Assembly: GCF_022662105.1 (NCBI RefSeq)
Contig: NZ_JAKMCP010000006.1
Coordinates: 1 to 64,000 of the forward strand
DNA length: 64,000 nucleotides
Source: Aestuariivivens sediminis
Lineage (GTDB): Bacteria > Bacteroidota > Bacteroidia > Flavobacteriales > Flavobacteriaceae
Direction of reading: 5' to 3'
The position numbers and the translations under genes are program-made. Positions within the stretch are counted from its first letter, which is position 1, and the number at the start of each line of letters is the position of its first letter. The notes beneath the pieces were generated by a model. The model did not search any database and was not told where the DNA came from. It saw only the letters and a list, made by a program, of their open reading frames with translations. Positions 16,409 to 25,204 of this stretch are shown here, in pieces.

Positions 16409-16789
16409 TTAAAGCCATTCCCTAAAGAAATCCATCATTTCCTCTTTCAAATCATAATGCATTTTTATATACGTACGCATATCGTCCTTTAGGGTATTTT
16501 GTTCGCCTTGTAAGCGACCATCTATATTTTCATTGAAATCTGCCTTATAAATATTGGCCAGTTTATTCCGGCATCGGTGCTTTAATTTTGAAATGGCCGC
16601 TTTCTCAATCATAATTCTGTTTTGAAAATTTTCGATCATCATGGTGGCCTTTTTATCGTACTCACGGCTGGCTATTTCTTCCAATTTCTCTTCAAACGTA
16701 TCCATTTCATCAAAATGAAACCGTAGTTCTCTTTTCCAGGTGTCCAAATTAAATTTGAGGTCACTTAAATAATTTGCTTTAACTATCAT
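16409..16789 (-). CDS. Coiled-coil protein downstream of EF-G2
   Basis: 126 residues, no signal peptide or membrane segment. Almost wholly helical in appearance, with heptad-like stretches ('FHFDEMDTFEEKLEEIASREYDKKATMM', 'LKDDMRTYIKMHYDLKEEMMDFFREWL') and high Lys/Glu content. No family is recognised. It follows the EF-G2 gene by 16 bases and shares its terminator, so the two are co-transcribed. It may be a ribosome- or EF-G2-associated accessory protein; that is inference from position only. Confidence 0.7.
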   Translation of the reverse strand: MIVKANYLSDLKFNLDTWKRELRFHFDEMDTFEEKLEEIASREYDKKATMMIENFQNRIMIEKAAISKLKHRCRNKLANIYKADFNENIDGRLQGEQNTLKDDMRTYIKMHYDLKEEMMDFFREWL

Positions 16790-16805
16790 GCTTTGACTTT
16801 TAAAA

Positions 16806-18914
16806 TTACACTTCAGCTTTTACTAATTGTTGTTGTATGTTACTTGGTACCAATTGGTACGACGAAAATTTAGAACTAAAAGTGGCCTTTCCCTGGGTTA
16901 ACGATCTTAAATCAGTGGAATAGCCGTAAAGTTCGGCTGCCGGAATGGTGCATTTTAATATCTGATAACGATCCAGATTGGCAAACCCCTGAATTATGGA
17001 GCGTCGCGATTGTAAATCGGTCATGACATTACCTACCATATCTTCCGGCACCTTAACGGTTAACTCATTTGTGGGTTCCAACAGTTTAGGTTTGGCATTT
17101 AAAAAAGCCTCCCTAAAGGCATGTGCCCCTGCAATTTTAAAAGAAATATCATTTGAGTCTACCGGGTGCATTTTACCATCATAAACCATCACTCGCACAT
17201 CCCTGATATAAGAACCTGTTAAAGGACCTTCCTCCATAACCTCCATAATACCTTTCATAATAGACGGCAAATAGCGTAAATCAATAACGCCACCAACAAT
17301 ACAATTGTAAAATACCAATTTACCACCCCAAGGTAAATCAACTTCCTCCTTACCTCTAATATTAAAGCCTTCAGGTTCCGGCATGCCTTCAATCCAGGGC
17401 TCTATTTTTAAGTGTACCTGTGCGAATTGTCCTGAACCGCCCGATTGTTTTTTATGTCGGTAATTGGCTGTTGAAGAACGCTGGATGGTTTCTCTATATT
17501 TAATTTTTGGTTTGCTATAGGTGACATTTAACCGATATTCATTAACCAACATCCAATCGATTATGGACAAATGTAACTCACCTTGACATCCTAACAACAA
17601 TTCTTTGGATTCCTTTGAATAAGTTATCTCAACGGTAGGATCTTGCTTGTGAATGCGCCTCAGCGCTTCACTAAGTTTTTCGTCATCGGCCTTATTCTCC
17701 ACCGATACCGCTTTTTGAATTCTAGGTTCCGGATATTGTATGGGCTTAATCGTAATTGGTTTGTTACCACTGTATAAGGTATCTGTAGTCTCTGTAAATT
17801 TCAACTTCAATGTGGCTCCAATATCCCCAACCGTTAATTTATCGACAGGTTCTCGATTTTTACCATCCATAATGAAGAGTTGGTTGATGACCTCGGTTTC
17901 TCCCGATCTGGAATTGGTCAGCTTATCATTGACATTGATTTCACCTGACTTTACCTTAAAAAAAGTGATTTTTCCCAAATTGGATTGGTAAAGGGTCTTA
18001 AAAACAAAAAGCGATGTTGGAGCGTTCACCTTTGGAACAATCTCATCGCCTTCTACGCTTTGCTGCGATTTTAAATCGGCGGCCGCAGGAGCCACATTAT
18101 CAATGAAGCCCATAAGCCTTCCACTGCCCATGTCCATTAAGGCAGATACACAGAAAACGGGGAACAGATCATGGTTAAGCATACCAATTTTAATTCCCTG
18201 ACGCATTTCATCCTCACTCAGGGTGCCTTTATCAAAATACAGCTCCATGAGTTCTTCGTCATTTTCGGCAGCCTTTTCCACCAGTTCATTATGCAGGGCA
18301 TCAGCCTTTTCTTTTTCGCTATCCGGGATCGCTAATTTTTCCGGCTTGCCCCCTTCCGGCCCAAATTTGTAACACTTCATTTTTAAAACATCAACAATGC
18401 AATGGGCCCCATCCAGTTTAATGGGATACTGAATTTGAACCGCGTTGTTGCCCACCAAAGTTTTTATACTTTTAAAGGCATCGTCAAAATGACAATCGGG
18501 ATGATCAATTTGGTTTATAATAAATAAGGTTGGCTTGTTATATTTATCGGAGTAATTCCAGATAATTTCAGTGCCAACCTCTACGCCTTGCCTACCGTTT
18601 ATCACGGTGGCAATCGTGTCTCCCACCCTGATGGACGAAATAATTTCCCCGATAAAATCATCTAAACCAGGTGTGTCTATAATATTAATTTTGTAATTGC
18701 GCCATTCGGTATGTATGGGTGTTGCAAATACTGAGGCCTGACGTTCGTGTTCAACGTCATGATAATCGGATACCGTGTTCTTATCTTCAATAGTCCCACG
18801 TCTATTTATCAGTCCTGCCTCAAACAACATAGTTTCACACAATGCGGTCTTTCCACTGTTATGCGCTCCAACCAAGACCACATTCTTAATGTGCTTATCA
18901 TCAAATATTTTCAT
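16806..18914 (-). CDS. fusA2: EF-G paralogue of the Bacteroidota EF-G2 type
   Basis: 702 residues with the full EF-G domain order: G domain (1-270), domain II (~295-380), III-V to the end. The GTPase motifs are altered. G1 is 'GAHNSGKT', the G2 region 'ERQASVFATP' replaces RGITI, G3 is 'DTPGLDD' with Leu in place of the catalytic His of DTPGH, and G4 is 'NQID' instead of NKxD. In Bacteroides thetaiotaomicron an EF-G paralogue with a changed G domain (EF-G2) has been reported to support translation without GTP hydrolysis and to be switched on during carbon limitation by the Crp-family regulator Cur. This protein fits that family. A Crp-like palindrome stands 22 bases before its probable -7 box. 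Confidence 0.85.
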   Translation of the reverse strand: MKIFDDKHIKNVVLVGAHNSGKTALCETMLFEAGLINRRGTIEDKNTVSDYHDVEHERQASVFATPIHTEWRNYKINIIDTPGLDDFIGEIISSIRVGDTIATVINGRQGVEVGTEIIWNYSDKYNKPTLFIINQIDHPDCHFDDAFKSIKTLVGNNAVQIQYPIKLDGAHCIVDVLKMKCYKFGPEGGKPEKLAIPDSEKEKADALHNELVEKAAENDEELMELYFDKGTLSEDEMRQGIKIGMLNHDLFPVFCVSALMDMGSGRLMGFIDNVAPAAADLKSQQSVEGDEIVPKVNAPTSLFVFKTLYQSNLGKITFFKVKSGEINVNDKLTNSRSGETEVINQLFIMDGKNREPVDKLTVGDIGATLKLKFTETTDTLYSGNKPITIKPIQYPEPRIQKAVSVENKADDEKLSEALRRIHKQDPTVEITYSKESKELLLGCQGELHLSIIDWMLVNEYRLNVTYSKPKIKYRETIQRSSTANYRHKKQSGGSGQFAQVHLKIEPWIEGMPEPEGFNIRGKEEVDLPWGGKLVFYNCIVGGVIDLRYLPSIMKGIMEVMEEGPLTGSYIRDVRVMVYDGKMHPVDSNDISFKIAGAHAFREAFLNAKPKLLEPTNELTVKVPEDMVGNVMTDLQSRRSIIQGFANLDRYQILKCTIPAAELYGYSTDLRSLTQGKATFSSKFSSYQLVPSNIQQQLVKAEV

Positions 18915-18938
18915 AGTACCTATTCGTTTAGTTTGAAA

Positions 18939-18982
18939 TAAAACTACAAGCTTTTAAAGTGATAAAAAATGACCTAAGTCAT
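18939..18982 (-). promoter_or_regulatory. Crp-type palindrome and promoter of the EF-G2 operon
   Basis: The palindrome ATGACCTAAGTCAT (18969-18982) is followed on the minus strand, after exactly 22 bases, by TAGTTTTA (18939-18946), a near-consensus -7 box 25 bases before the ATG. The dyad centre would be near -42, the usual position of a class II Crp/Fnr activator. The promoter at 12127-12170 has the same geometry. Confidence 0.6.
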
Positions 18983-19226
18983 TTGAAAAAGTTTAATAAA
19001 TTTCTATTTAGTTATATTAATCATACACGCATCGTAGGAATCCAAATTGTTTAAAACCAAATTCTGACAGCAAATCCCTATGGTTTTTAAAACGTTTGAG
19101 GCTATGTTTTTCAGTTTTCTGACTCCCGTTGTCATCAAAAAACCGATTCGCGGATTTTTTAAGGTGTCGTACACCCCCCCTTAAAAATACATTTATTTCA
19201 ATTTGTATGCAATTTTTTTCCAATTT
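18983..19226. other. Intergenic stretch without a convincing gene
   Basis: A minus-strand frame of 68 codons (19017-19223) fills most of it but has an unnatural composition and no promoter. It is read as chance. No terminator for the oxidoreductase operon could be made out. Confidence 0.5.
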
Positions 19227-21386
19227 TTAAACCAAACTAAGGGGCAAATTACGGTAACGTCTTCCGGTTAACCTCCTTAAAGCGTTTCCAATTGCCGCAC
19301 CGATGGGTCCCAATGGTGGTTCACCTACCGGGCCGGCATCATCCATACCTTGCAAGAGAACCACATCGATGTCTTTTGGGGCATGTCTCATCAAGGCCAT
19401 TTCATACGGGCCATATACAGTGGGATACAATGCACCATCTTTAACATACATCCGCTCGTATAAGGAGGCGCTTAACCCCATAATGATGGCCCCTTCACAC
19501 TGGGCCCTCACCTGATCCGGATTTACGACAACACCCGGGTCTAAGGCGCAAGTGACCTTATGCACCTTTATGTGATTATCGTCTATAGAGACTTCTACCA
19601 CCTGGGCACAAGGTGTGCCGGAATCAACCGATGCTGCAAAACCCATAGCCCTGCCATTCCGTACCTCATCCTGATATCCGGAAGTCTTTACGGCTGCTTT
19701 AATTACTGCTTTCAGGCGTTGTCCCGCCTCATCATCATGGATTTGTTCCAAACGGAAATGAACAGGGTTTTTACCACTCCTTATCGTTAATTCATCCATA
19801 AAACTCTCAATAGCGAAGGTGTTGGCCAACAGGCCCAAACTGCGCCACCAACTCGTGGCAAAGGGCAAGTCCACATGCCAGGAAACAACTTTTTGATTGG
19901 GAATTCTACTATATCTAATATAAGCTCCCCTAATTGCTCCAATATCCGCCCCGATTAAAGGAAGTACAAAATGGGGTAAAATGGGTGAATTATGTGCTAC
20001 ATCACCGCTTGAAACCTGATGTTCTATAGCCTCAATAAGCCCATCATCATTTAATTTTGCTTTGAGAATATGATGAGTTGGCGGGCGAAACATATCATTT
20101 TGAAACTCTTCTTTTCTATTAAAGAAATATTTAATCGGTTTACCAATGGCTTTGGACATCAGGGCTGCTTGCATGGCATGTGGCGTGTGTAAACGTCTTC
20201 CAAATCCCCCTCCCAAATAGGTTGGTATAATAGTTACCTGCTCTTCCCTAAAACCGAGACACTCAGCCACTTCCTTTCTGGTGATACCGACCACCTGAGT
20301 GGAGATTATAATGGTTGCGCGATCGGCCTCAACCGAGGCTACTACCCCATTGGGTTCAAGTTGGGCATGAGCCCCTATGGGGGAGGTAAAAGCCATGGTT
20401 AATACATCATCTTCCTGTAACACCTTATCTGAATTCCCTTCTTTTTGTATGATCTGGGAACGCCCATTCCCGACCTTAATCAGGTCTTCAATATCCTTCG
20501 ACTGCCAGTGACGTTCTACCTTCCAGTTGACTTTTATGGCGTTTTTGGCGTTTTCGGCCTCCATATAGGAGTGCGCAATAACGCCAACAAAATCGGATTC
20601 TTTTACAATTTGTACCACACCGGGCATCTGTTCGGCGTCCGAAGTATCGGCATCGATAAAGGTTGCCCCTATCCTATCCGGTCTTACCACGGCACCATAC
20701 AACATATTGGGCATTTCGGCATCCATTCCAAAAATAGGTTTTCCAAATACTTTGTCATACAAATCAATTCTAGGGATGGGTTTCCCAATAAACCTGTAAT
20801 CCTTTAATTGTTTTAATGTCGGCGAAACCTCCGGAAGTGTCCATTCGGTTACACCTTCCATTACTTCGGCATAGCTCATCGTTTTACCATTGGCGGTAAG
20901 AGTCCCGTTTGAGACCGTTAAATAACGCATTTCCACACCAAGCTTAGCTGCTGCTTCGGCTTTTATAATTTCACGAGTCACGGCAGCCAACTCTCTGAGA
21001 GGGTGCCATAAACCAGCAATGGAAAGACTCCCTCCTGTACTCAGACCATCTATATTACCACTGTCTGTACTGGCATGAACCACTTTTATTTGATCCATGG
21101 AAATTTCGAGCTCATCGGCAGCCATTTGGGCTAATCCGGTAAATATCCCTTGTCCCATTTCTACCTTTGGTGAATGTAGAATTATGGTGTTATTCTTGGT
21201 GATTTCAAACCAGAGCATGGGGTCGTTCGTATTACCTACATACAAAGCATCCGTGGTATCAACAAATTTAAGCGCCTTACGTCTTAATGCATTTCTAAAA
21301 ACATAGGTCCCTACAGCCAAAACACCTATGGTACTCAAACCACCACGTATTAGAAACGTTCTTCTGGAGATTTTACCTTTACCCAT
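19227..21386 (-). CDS. iorB: Molybdopterin-binding subunit of an isoquinoline-oxidoreductase-like hydroxylase
   Basis: 719 residues with a Tat signal ('SRRTFLIRGGLSTIGVLAVGTYVF'). It has the xanthine-oxidase-family organisation: an N-terminal 'LHSPKVEMGQGIFTGLAQMAADELE', an 'FIGKPIPRIDLYDKVFGKPIFGMDAEMP' linker region, 'IPTYLGGGFGRRLHTPHAMQAALMSKAIGKPIKYFFNRKEEF' and the catalytic-Glu region 'GPVGEPPLGPIGAAIGNA'. This is the IorB class: membrane- or periplasm-facing aldehyde/N-heterocycle hydroxylases that pair with a small 2Fe-2S subunit and lack the FAD subunit. It follows iorA by 3 bases. The substrate is unknown; the natural electron acceptor is likely a cytochrome not encoded nearby. Confidence 0.85.
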   Translation of the reverse strand: MGKGKISRRTFLIRGGLSTIGVLAVGTYVFRNALRRKALKFVDTTDALYVGNTNDPMLWFEITKNNTIILHSPKVEMGQGIFTGLAQMAADELEISMDQIKVVHASTDSGNIDGLSTGGSLSIAGLWHPLRELAAVTREIIKAEAAAKLGVEMRYLTVSNGTLTANGKTMSYAEVMEGVTEWTLPEVSPTLKQLKDYRFIGKPIPRIDLYDKVFGKPIFGMDAEMPNMLYGAVVRPDRIGATFIDADTSDAEQMPGVVQIVKESDFVGVIAHSYMEAENAKNAIKVNWKVERHWQSKDIEDLIKVGNGRSQIIQKEGNSDKVLQEDDVLTMAFTSPIGAHAQLEPNGVVASVEADRATIIISTQVVGITRKEVAECLGFREEQVTIIPTYLGGGFGRRLHTPHAMQAALMSKAIGKPIKYFFNRKEEFQNDMFRPPTHHILKAKLNDDGLIEAIEHQVSSGDVAHNSPILPHFVLPLIGADIGAIRGAYIRYSRIPNQKVVSWHVDLPFATSWWRSLGLLANTFAIESFMDELTIRSGKNPVHFRLEQIHDDEAGQRLKAVIKAAVKTSGYQDEVRNGRAMGFAASVDSGTPCAQVVEVSIDDNHIKVHKVTCALDPGVVVNPDQVRAQCEGAIIMGLSASLYERMYVKDGALYPTVYGPYEMALMRHAPKDIDVVLLQGMDDAGPVGEPPLGPIGAAIGNALRRLTGRRYRNLPLSLV

Positions 21387-21389
21387 GGT

Positions 21390-21884
21390 CTAAGATTTTA
21401 ACGGATTTACAGTTTGTGATTGTAACTGGGACGCTTTGTGAATGGCCTTTCGCATTCTGTAATAGGTGGCACACCTACAAATGTTGATGATATTCCGATC
21501 TATATCCTCATCTGTAGGATTGGGAATTTTATTTAAAAGTGCTGCCGTTGCCATAATAAATCCGGGCTGACAATAGCCACACTGAGGAACAATTGCATCG
21601 ATCCATGCCTGTTGCACGGGATGTGGATGTTCCGGAGTGCCTAATCCTTCTATGGTAGTAATGTGCTTTCCTCCTGCCATTTCTACCGGAAAAGAACAAG
21701 CCCGTACGGCTTCACCATCAATATGAATGGTACAGGCTCCACAGGCAGCCATCCCACAACCAAATTTAGTGCCCTTGAGGTCCAGGATATCCCTAATGAC
21801 CCACAATAATGGGGTTTGTCCATCTTCTAGTTCAATGGTTTGTGATAGGTTGTTGATGGTAAAGGAAATTTCCATGGTATTCAT
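21390..21884 (-). CDS. iorA: 2Fe-2S subunit of the isoquinoline-oxidoreductase-like hydroxylase
   Basis: 164 residues from the ATG at 21884 (the ATG at 21875 is equally possible; a further upstream frame overlaps the preceding gene). First cluster: 'GTKFGCGMAACGACTIHIDG ... ACSFP', the plant-ferredoxin-like C-x4-C-x2-C set plus a fourth Cys. Second cluster: 'CGYCQPG' and 'NICRCATY'. These are the two [2Fe-2S] sites of small subunits in the xanthine-oxidase family. No signal peptide is present; it is expected to travel with the Tat-exported IorB. Middle gene of a three-gene operon. Confidence 0.9.
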   Translation of the reverse strand: MNTMEISFTINNLSQTIELEDGQTPLLWVIRDILDLKGTKFGCGMAACGACTIHIDGEAVRACSFPVEMAGGKHITTIEGLGTPEHPHPVQQAWIDAIVPQCGYCQPGFIMATAALLNKIPNPTDEDIDRNIINICRCATYYRMRKAIHKASQLQSQTVNPLKS

Positions 21885-21900
21885 CTTTTGGTAATTAATC

Positions 21901-22269
21901 TTATGGTAGAATAGCCCCTGCCTCAAACCGGGCTGTGACGGCCTTTTGATATTCTTTAAGTGTTACGGGAGGTGTCTTAGGTGGTGTACCATCGGCTCTA
22001 ATATCGGGTTCCCTGGCCCATAAAACCAGCGGATGTTCTGTTAAGTGGGGCTTCAGATCTTCATGGATTCTACCCTCACTAGTGCCTTTATTTAGAATGG
22101 AACGTACAATGGCATTTCTGGTGAAGCCTTCACAACCTATCGATACTTCCGTGCCGGTTGATAACTGGGTGTATTTGATAGCTTTTTGGCTCTCGGAAAC
22201 GCTTAAAAGCGCAAGGAAGGCAACAGGTGATATCTTCGAGAAAATAGCAAGCCGCAATTTGAATTTCAT
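21901..22269 (-). CDS. Unknown secreted protein heading the oxidoreductase operon
   Basis: 122 residues with a hydrophobic N-terminus (signal peptide or anchor to residue ~28). The rest is soluble: 'TQLSTGTEVSIGCEGFTRNAIVRSILNKG', 'EHPLVLWAREPDIRADGTPPKTPPVTL' and 'YQKAVTARFEAG'. There is no CxxCH haem site, although a cytochrome is often found with such hydroxylases. It lies 16 bases before iorA and is clearly co-transcribed, so it may be an accessory, electron-transfer or maturation protein. Family not recognised. Confidence 0.6.
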   Translation of the reverse strand: MKFKLRLAIFSKISPVAFLALLSVSESQKAIKYTQLSTGTEVSIGCEGFTRNAIVRSILNKGTSEGRIHEDLKPHLTEHPLVLWAREPDIRADGTPPKTPPVTLKEYQKAVTARFEAGAILP

Positions 22270-22419
22270 TAATTCAACATTTTATGATTATTTAAAGATA
22301 GCATTAGTATTTTAAAAAATAAATGAAAGGTGTTGCAATAATATGTTGTCCCTTTAGTCCTTCTTCTCAGTTCAATGATTCTCCATAAACTTTTATTAAA
22401 TCTTAAATTAGTTTGAATT

Positions 22420-22453
22420 TTGACAGATAATTGTATTTTGAGGTGTATTTTTG
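22420..22453 (+). promoter_or_regulatory. Promoter of the DUF3817-mechanosensitive channel pair
   Basis: TATTTTTG (22446-22453) is an exact TAnnTTTG box, with a -33 TTG at 22420-22422 (23-base spacing). It ends 16 bases before the ATG at 22470 and excludes the TTG start at 22431. Confidence 0.65.
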
Positions 22454-22469
22454 CAAAAAAAAAATTGGA

Positions 22470-22760
22470 ATGTCTTATATACGTATTTTTAGAGTGGTAG
22501 CCTTTTTGGAAGGGCTCTCGTATGTTCTGCTTCTCTTTGTGGCTACTCCCATTAAATATACTCTGGATGATCCTCAGTATGTAAAACTTTTGGGTATGCC
22601 TCATGGATTACTGTTTATCGCCTATTTCGCATTGTCCATTATTTTGAAACCAACATTAAAATGGACCAACAGGCAGTTCAACCATGTTCTTTTGGCCTCT
22701 GTTATTCCTTTTGGCACCTTTTATATTGACAAAAAATTTCTAAGTTTAAAACATGAATAA
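22470..22760 (+). CDS. DUF3817 membrane protein
   Basis: 96 residues, three membrane segments. The signature 'FRVVAFLEGLSYVLLLFVATPIKY' and 'LLGMPHGLLFIAYFALSI' is DUF3817 (YdzA-like), whose function is unknown. Its last 8 bases overlap the start of the mechanosensitive channel gene, so the pair is translationally coupled. Confidence 0.85.
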   Translation: MSYIRIFRVVAFLEGLSYVLLLFVATPIKYTLDDPQYVKLLGMPHGLLFIAYFALSIILKPTLKWTNRQFNHVLLASVIPFGTFYIDKKFLSLKHE

Positions 22761-24021
22761 CATAACCCATCTCGTTTACGATTACTTAATTAATAAAGGC
22801 TTATCCGAATCAACATCAGCCTACCTTAATATGTTCGCCTTGCTTTTTGGGTTACTTATAGTCGTTTTTATAAGCGATTTTGTTATTCGAAAATTAATTC
22901 GTGTTTCGTTTACCAAATTGGCTGTAAAGACGAAAACGAACTTTGATGATTTGTTGGTTACCAATAAGGTCCCCAGAAACATTGCCCATATCATACCGCT
23001 TTTACTTTCCATAAAGTTTATTCCGATAGTGTTTTATGATTTTCAAAATTTTGAAAACGTCTTTGAAAAAGGGTTGAAGATTTTTGCTATTGTTTTAACC
23101 CTATGGATCATACGCAGTATTCTAAATAGTATTAAGGATTATTTAAAGACGCTTCCCCGTTACAATGACAAGCCCATAGACAGTTATATTCAGGTGTTTA
23201 TGATCTTTGCTTGGGTCTTAGGAATTTTTTCTGCCTTTGCCATTGTGAGTGGCATTAAATTTATTGAGTTTTTGGCGGGTATAGGAACAGCCTCAGCTAT
23301 TATTATTTTAGTGTTTAGGGACACCATATTGGGCTTTGTAGCCAGTATTCAGGTGTCTATTAACGACATGGTACGCATTGGAGATTGGATAACTTTTGAG
23401 AAATACGGTGCAGATGGGGATGTCATTGAAATCAATTTAGCAACGGTAAAGGTTCAAAATTTCGATAAAACCATCACCACCATTCCCACTTATGCCCTCA
23501 TATCAGATTCCTTTAAGAACTGGCGCGGCATGACGAGCTCTGGTGGCAGACGTATTAAACGGGCCCTTTATATTAAGCAAAATGGGGTTAAGTATTTAAC
23601 TAAGAAGCAAGTTGAGGAGCTTAAAAAAATACAATTGCTCACCTCCTATCTGGAAACCAGGCAACACGACATCGATCAGTTTAATAAGGTCCAAGACATC
23701 GATAAAAATCTCCTGTTAAATGGTAGAAACCTCACCAATATTGGGGTATTCAGAAAATATATTGATGTTTATTTAAAACACCACTCTGCGATCAATAAGG
23801 ATATGATGATCATGGCCAGGCAATTGGCCCCCACTACTCAGGGCATTCCTATGGAAATTTATGCATTCAGCAGTGATAAGCGTTGGGAAAATTACGAGTA
23901 CATTATGTCTGATATCTTCGATCATTTAATCGCTGCCCTTCCCTATTTTGACCTAGAGATTTTTGAATTGCCCACAGGATCAAGCTTCAACAATACCACA
24001 CAAAAAAAGAGCCTTAATTAG
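22753..24021 (+). CDS. Mechanosensitive ion channel, MscS superfamily (YbdG-like)
   Basis: 422 residues: five hydrophobic segments in the first ~200, a glycine/alanine-rich pore helix ('FLAGIGTASAIIILVFRDTILGFVASIQVS'), then 'NDMVRIGDWITFEKYGADGDVIEINLATVKVQNFDKTITTIPT', the MscS beta domain in the variant with the insertion typical of YbdG/miniconductance channels. 'RRIKRALYI' also fits that group. It releases osmolytes on membrane tension during osmotic downshift. Start ATG at 22753 lies within the end of the DUF3817 gene. Confidence 0.9.
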   Translation: MNNITHLVYDYLINKGLSESTSAYLNMFALLFGLLIVVFISDFVIRKLIRVSFTKLAVKTKTNFDDLLVTNKVPRNIAHIIPLLLSIKFIPIVFYDFQNFENVFEKGLKIFAIVLTLWIIRSILNSIKDYLKTLPRYNDKPIDSYIQVFMIFAWVLGIFSAFAIVSGIKFIEFLAGIGTASAIIILVFRDTILGFVASIQVSINDMVRIGDWITFEKYGADGDVIEINLATVKVQNFDKTITTIPTYALISDSFKNWRGMTSSGGRRIKRALYIKQNGVKYLTKKQVEELKKIQLLTSYLETRQHDIDQFNKVQDIDKNLLLNGRNLTNIGVFRKYIDVYLKHHSAINKDMMIMARQLAPTTQGIPMEIYAFSSDKRWENYEYIMSDIFDHLIAALPYFDLEIFELPTGSSFNNTTQKKSLN

Positions 24022-24036
24022 AAAGCGCTTTTTTTT
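24002..24036 (+). terminator. Weak terminator overlapping the channel gene stop
   Basis: An A-rich arm ending GAGC pairs imperfectly with GCGC followed by eight T. One mismatch in the stem lowers confidence. Confidence 0.45.
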
Positions 24037-24093
24037 AAATTTATTACACGCCACAATATTAATTCCTGTTACACCACCTCAGTCACAGGCCTT

Positions 24094-25152
24094 TTAAATA
24101 TTTGCCGCTAACCAATCCCCTACTTCACTGGTCCCATAAGCCTTACCATCATTGGCAAGATCCTCGGTTACTATGCCTTCGGCGAGTGATTTATTGACGA
24201 CTTCCCTTATGGCCTGACCTTCTTCCGGAAGATGAAACGCTGTTTCAAACATCATTGCAGCAGATAGAACCGTTGCCAATGGGTTGGCGATATTTTTCCC
24301 TGCTGCCTGAGGGTAAGATCCATGAATGGGCTCAAATAATCCAATATCGGTTCCCATGGAGGCTGAAGGCATCAAGCCCATTGATCCTGATATAACAGAG
24401 GCTTCGTCGGTTAAAATATCCCCAAACAAATTTTCCGTAATTAACACGTCATAGCTATTTGGCCATTGTACCAAACGCATGGCCACTGCATCTACAAACT
24501 CATAGCTAACCTCTACTTCAGGATAATCCTTTTCCATGGCTTGAACCGTTTCTCGCCACAAACGAGATGTTTCCAAAACATTAGCTTTATCCACACAGCA
24601 TAACTTTTTTCTACGACTCATGGCCAATTCAAATCCTTTTTTAGCCAATCTTTGCACTTCTTTGCGCGTATAAACACAATTATCAAAAGCGGTTTCACCC
24701 TCATCTCTTCTGCCTTTTTCTCCAAAGTAAATACCACCGGTCAATTCACGTAAAAACACCAAATCGGTTCCCTCGATACGCTCTTTCTTCAAAGGCGATT
24801 TATCGATTAAAGACGGAAAGGTAAAGGTTGGACGAACATTTGCAAATAAGCCTAGTTTTTTACGCATTTTTAAAAGGCCTTGTTCTGGCCTTACCGGCGC
24901 CGAAGGATCATTATCAAATTTGGGGTGCCCAATGGCTCCGAATAATACGGCATCTGCATTGACGCATATATCATGGGTTTCATCCGGATAAGGTTCGCCT
25001 ACTGCATCAATAGCAGCAGCACCGGTTAATGCAGGTTTCCAAGTAATGTCATGTCCAAATTTATAAGCAACAGCATCACAAACTTTTACGGCTTGATCAA
25101 TGACCTCCGGTCCTATACCATCACCTGCTAAAAGGGCTATGTTAAATTTCAT
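24094..25152 (-). CDS. leuB: 3-isopropylmalate dehydrogenase
   Basis: 352 residues, the usual length. 'LLAGDGIGPEVIDQ' at the N-terminus, the substrate loop 'DLVFLRELTGGIYFGEKG', catalytic Tyr in 'NCVYTRKE', catalytic Lys in 'CCVDKANVLETSRLWRE' and metal-binding Asp in 'ITENLFGDILTDEASVISGSMGLMPSAS'. It oxidises and decarboxylates 3-isopropylmalate to 2-oxoisocaproate, the last specific step before leucine. Last gene of leuCDAB, 52 bases after leuA. Confidence 0.95.
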   Translation of the reverse strand: MKFNIALLAGDGIGPEVIDQAVKVCDAVAYKFGHDITWKPALTGAAAIDAVGEPYPDETHDICVNADAVLFGAIGHPKFDNDPSAPVRPEQGLLKMRKKLGLFANVRPTFTFPSLIDKSPLKKERIEGTDLVFLRELTGGIYFGEKGRRDEGETAFDNCVYTRKEVQRLAKKGFELAMSRRKKLCCVDKANVLETSRLWRETVQAMEKDYPEVEVSYEFVDAVAMRLVQWPNSYDVLITENLFGDILTDEASVISGSMGLMPSASMGTDIGLFEPIHGSYPQAAGKNIANPLATVLSAAMMFETAFHLPEEGQAIREVVNKSLAEGIVTEDLANDGKAYGTSEVGDWLAANI

Positions 25153-25204
25153 TTAAAAAAGTTATTTGTTAGATGTTATTTGTAAATCGTTTTATCGCTA
25201 TTTT

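Noticed and set aside
19017-19223. 68-codon minus-strand frame after the IorB gene
   Set aside because: Odd composition, no promoter, no recognisable domain, and it lies where the operon's 3' untranslated region is expected.
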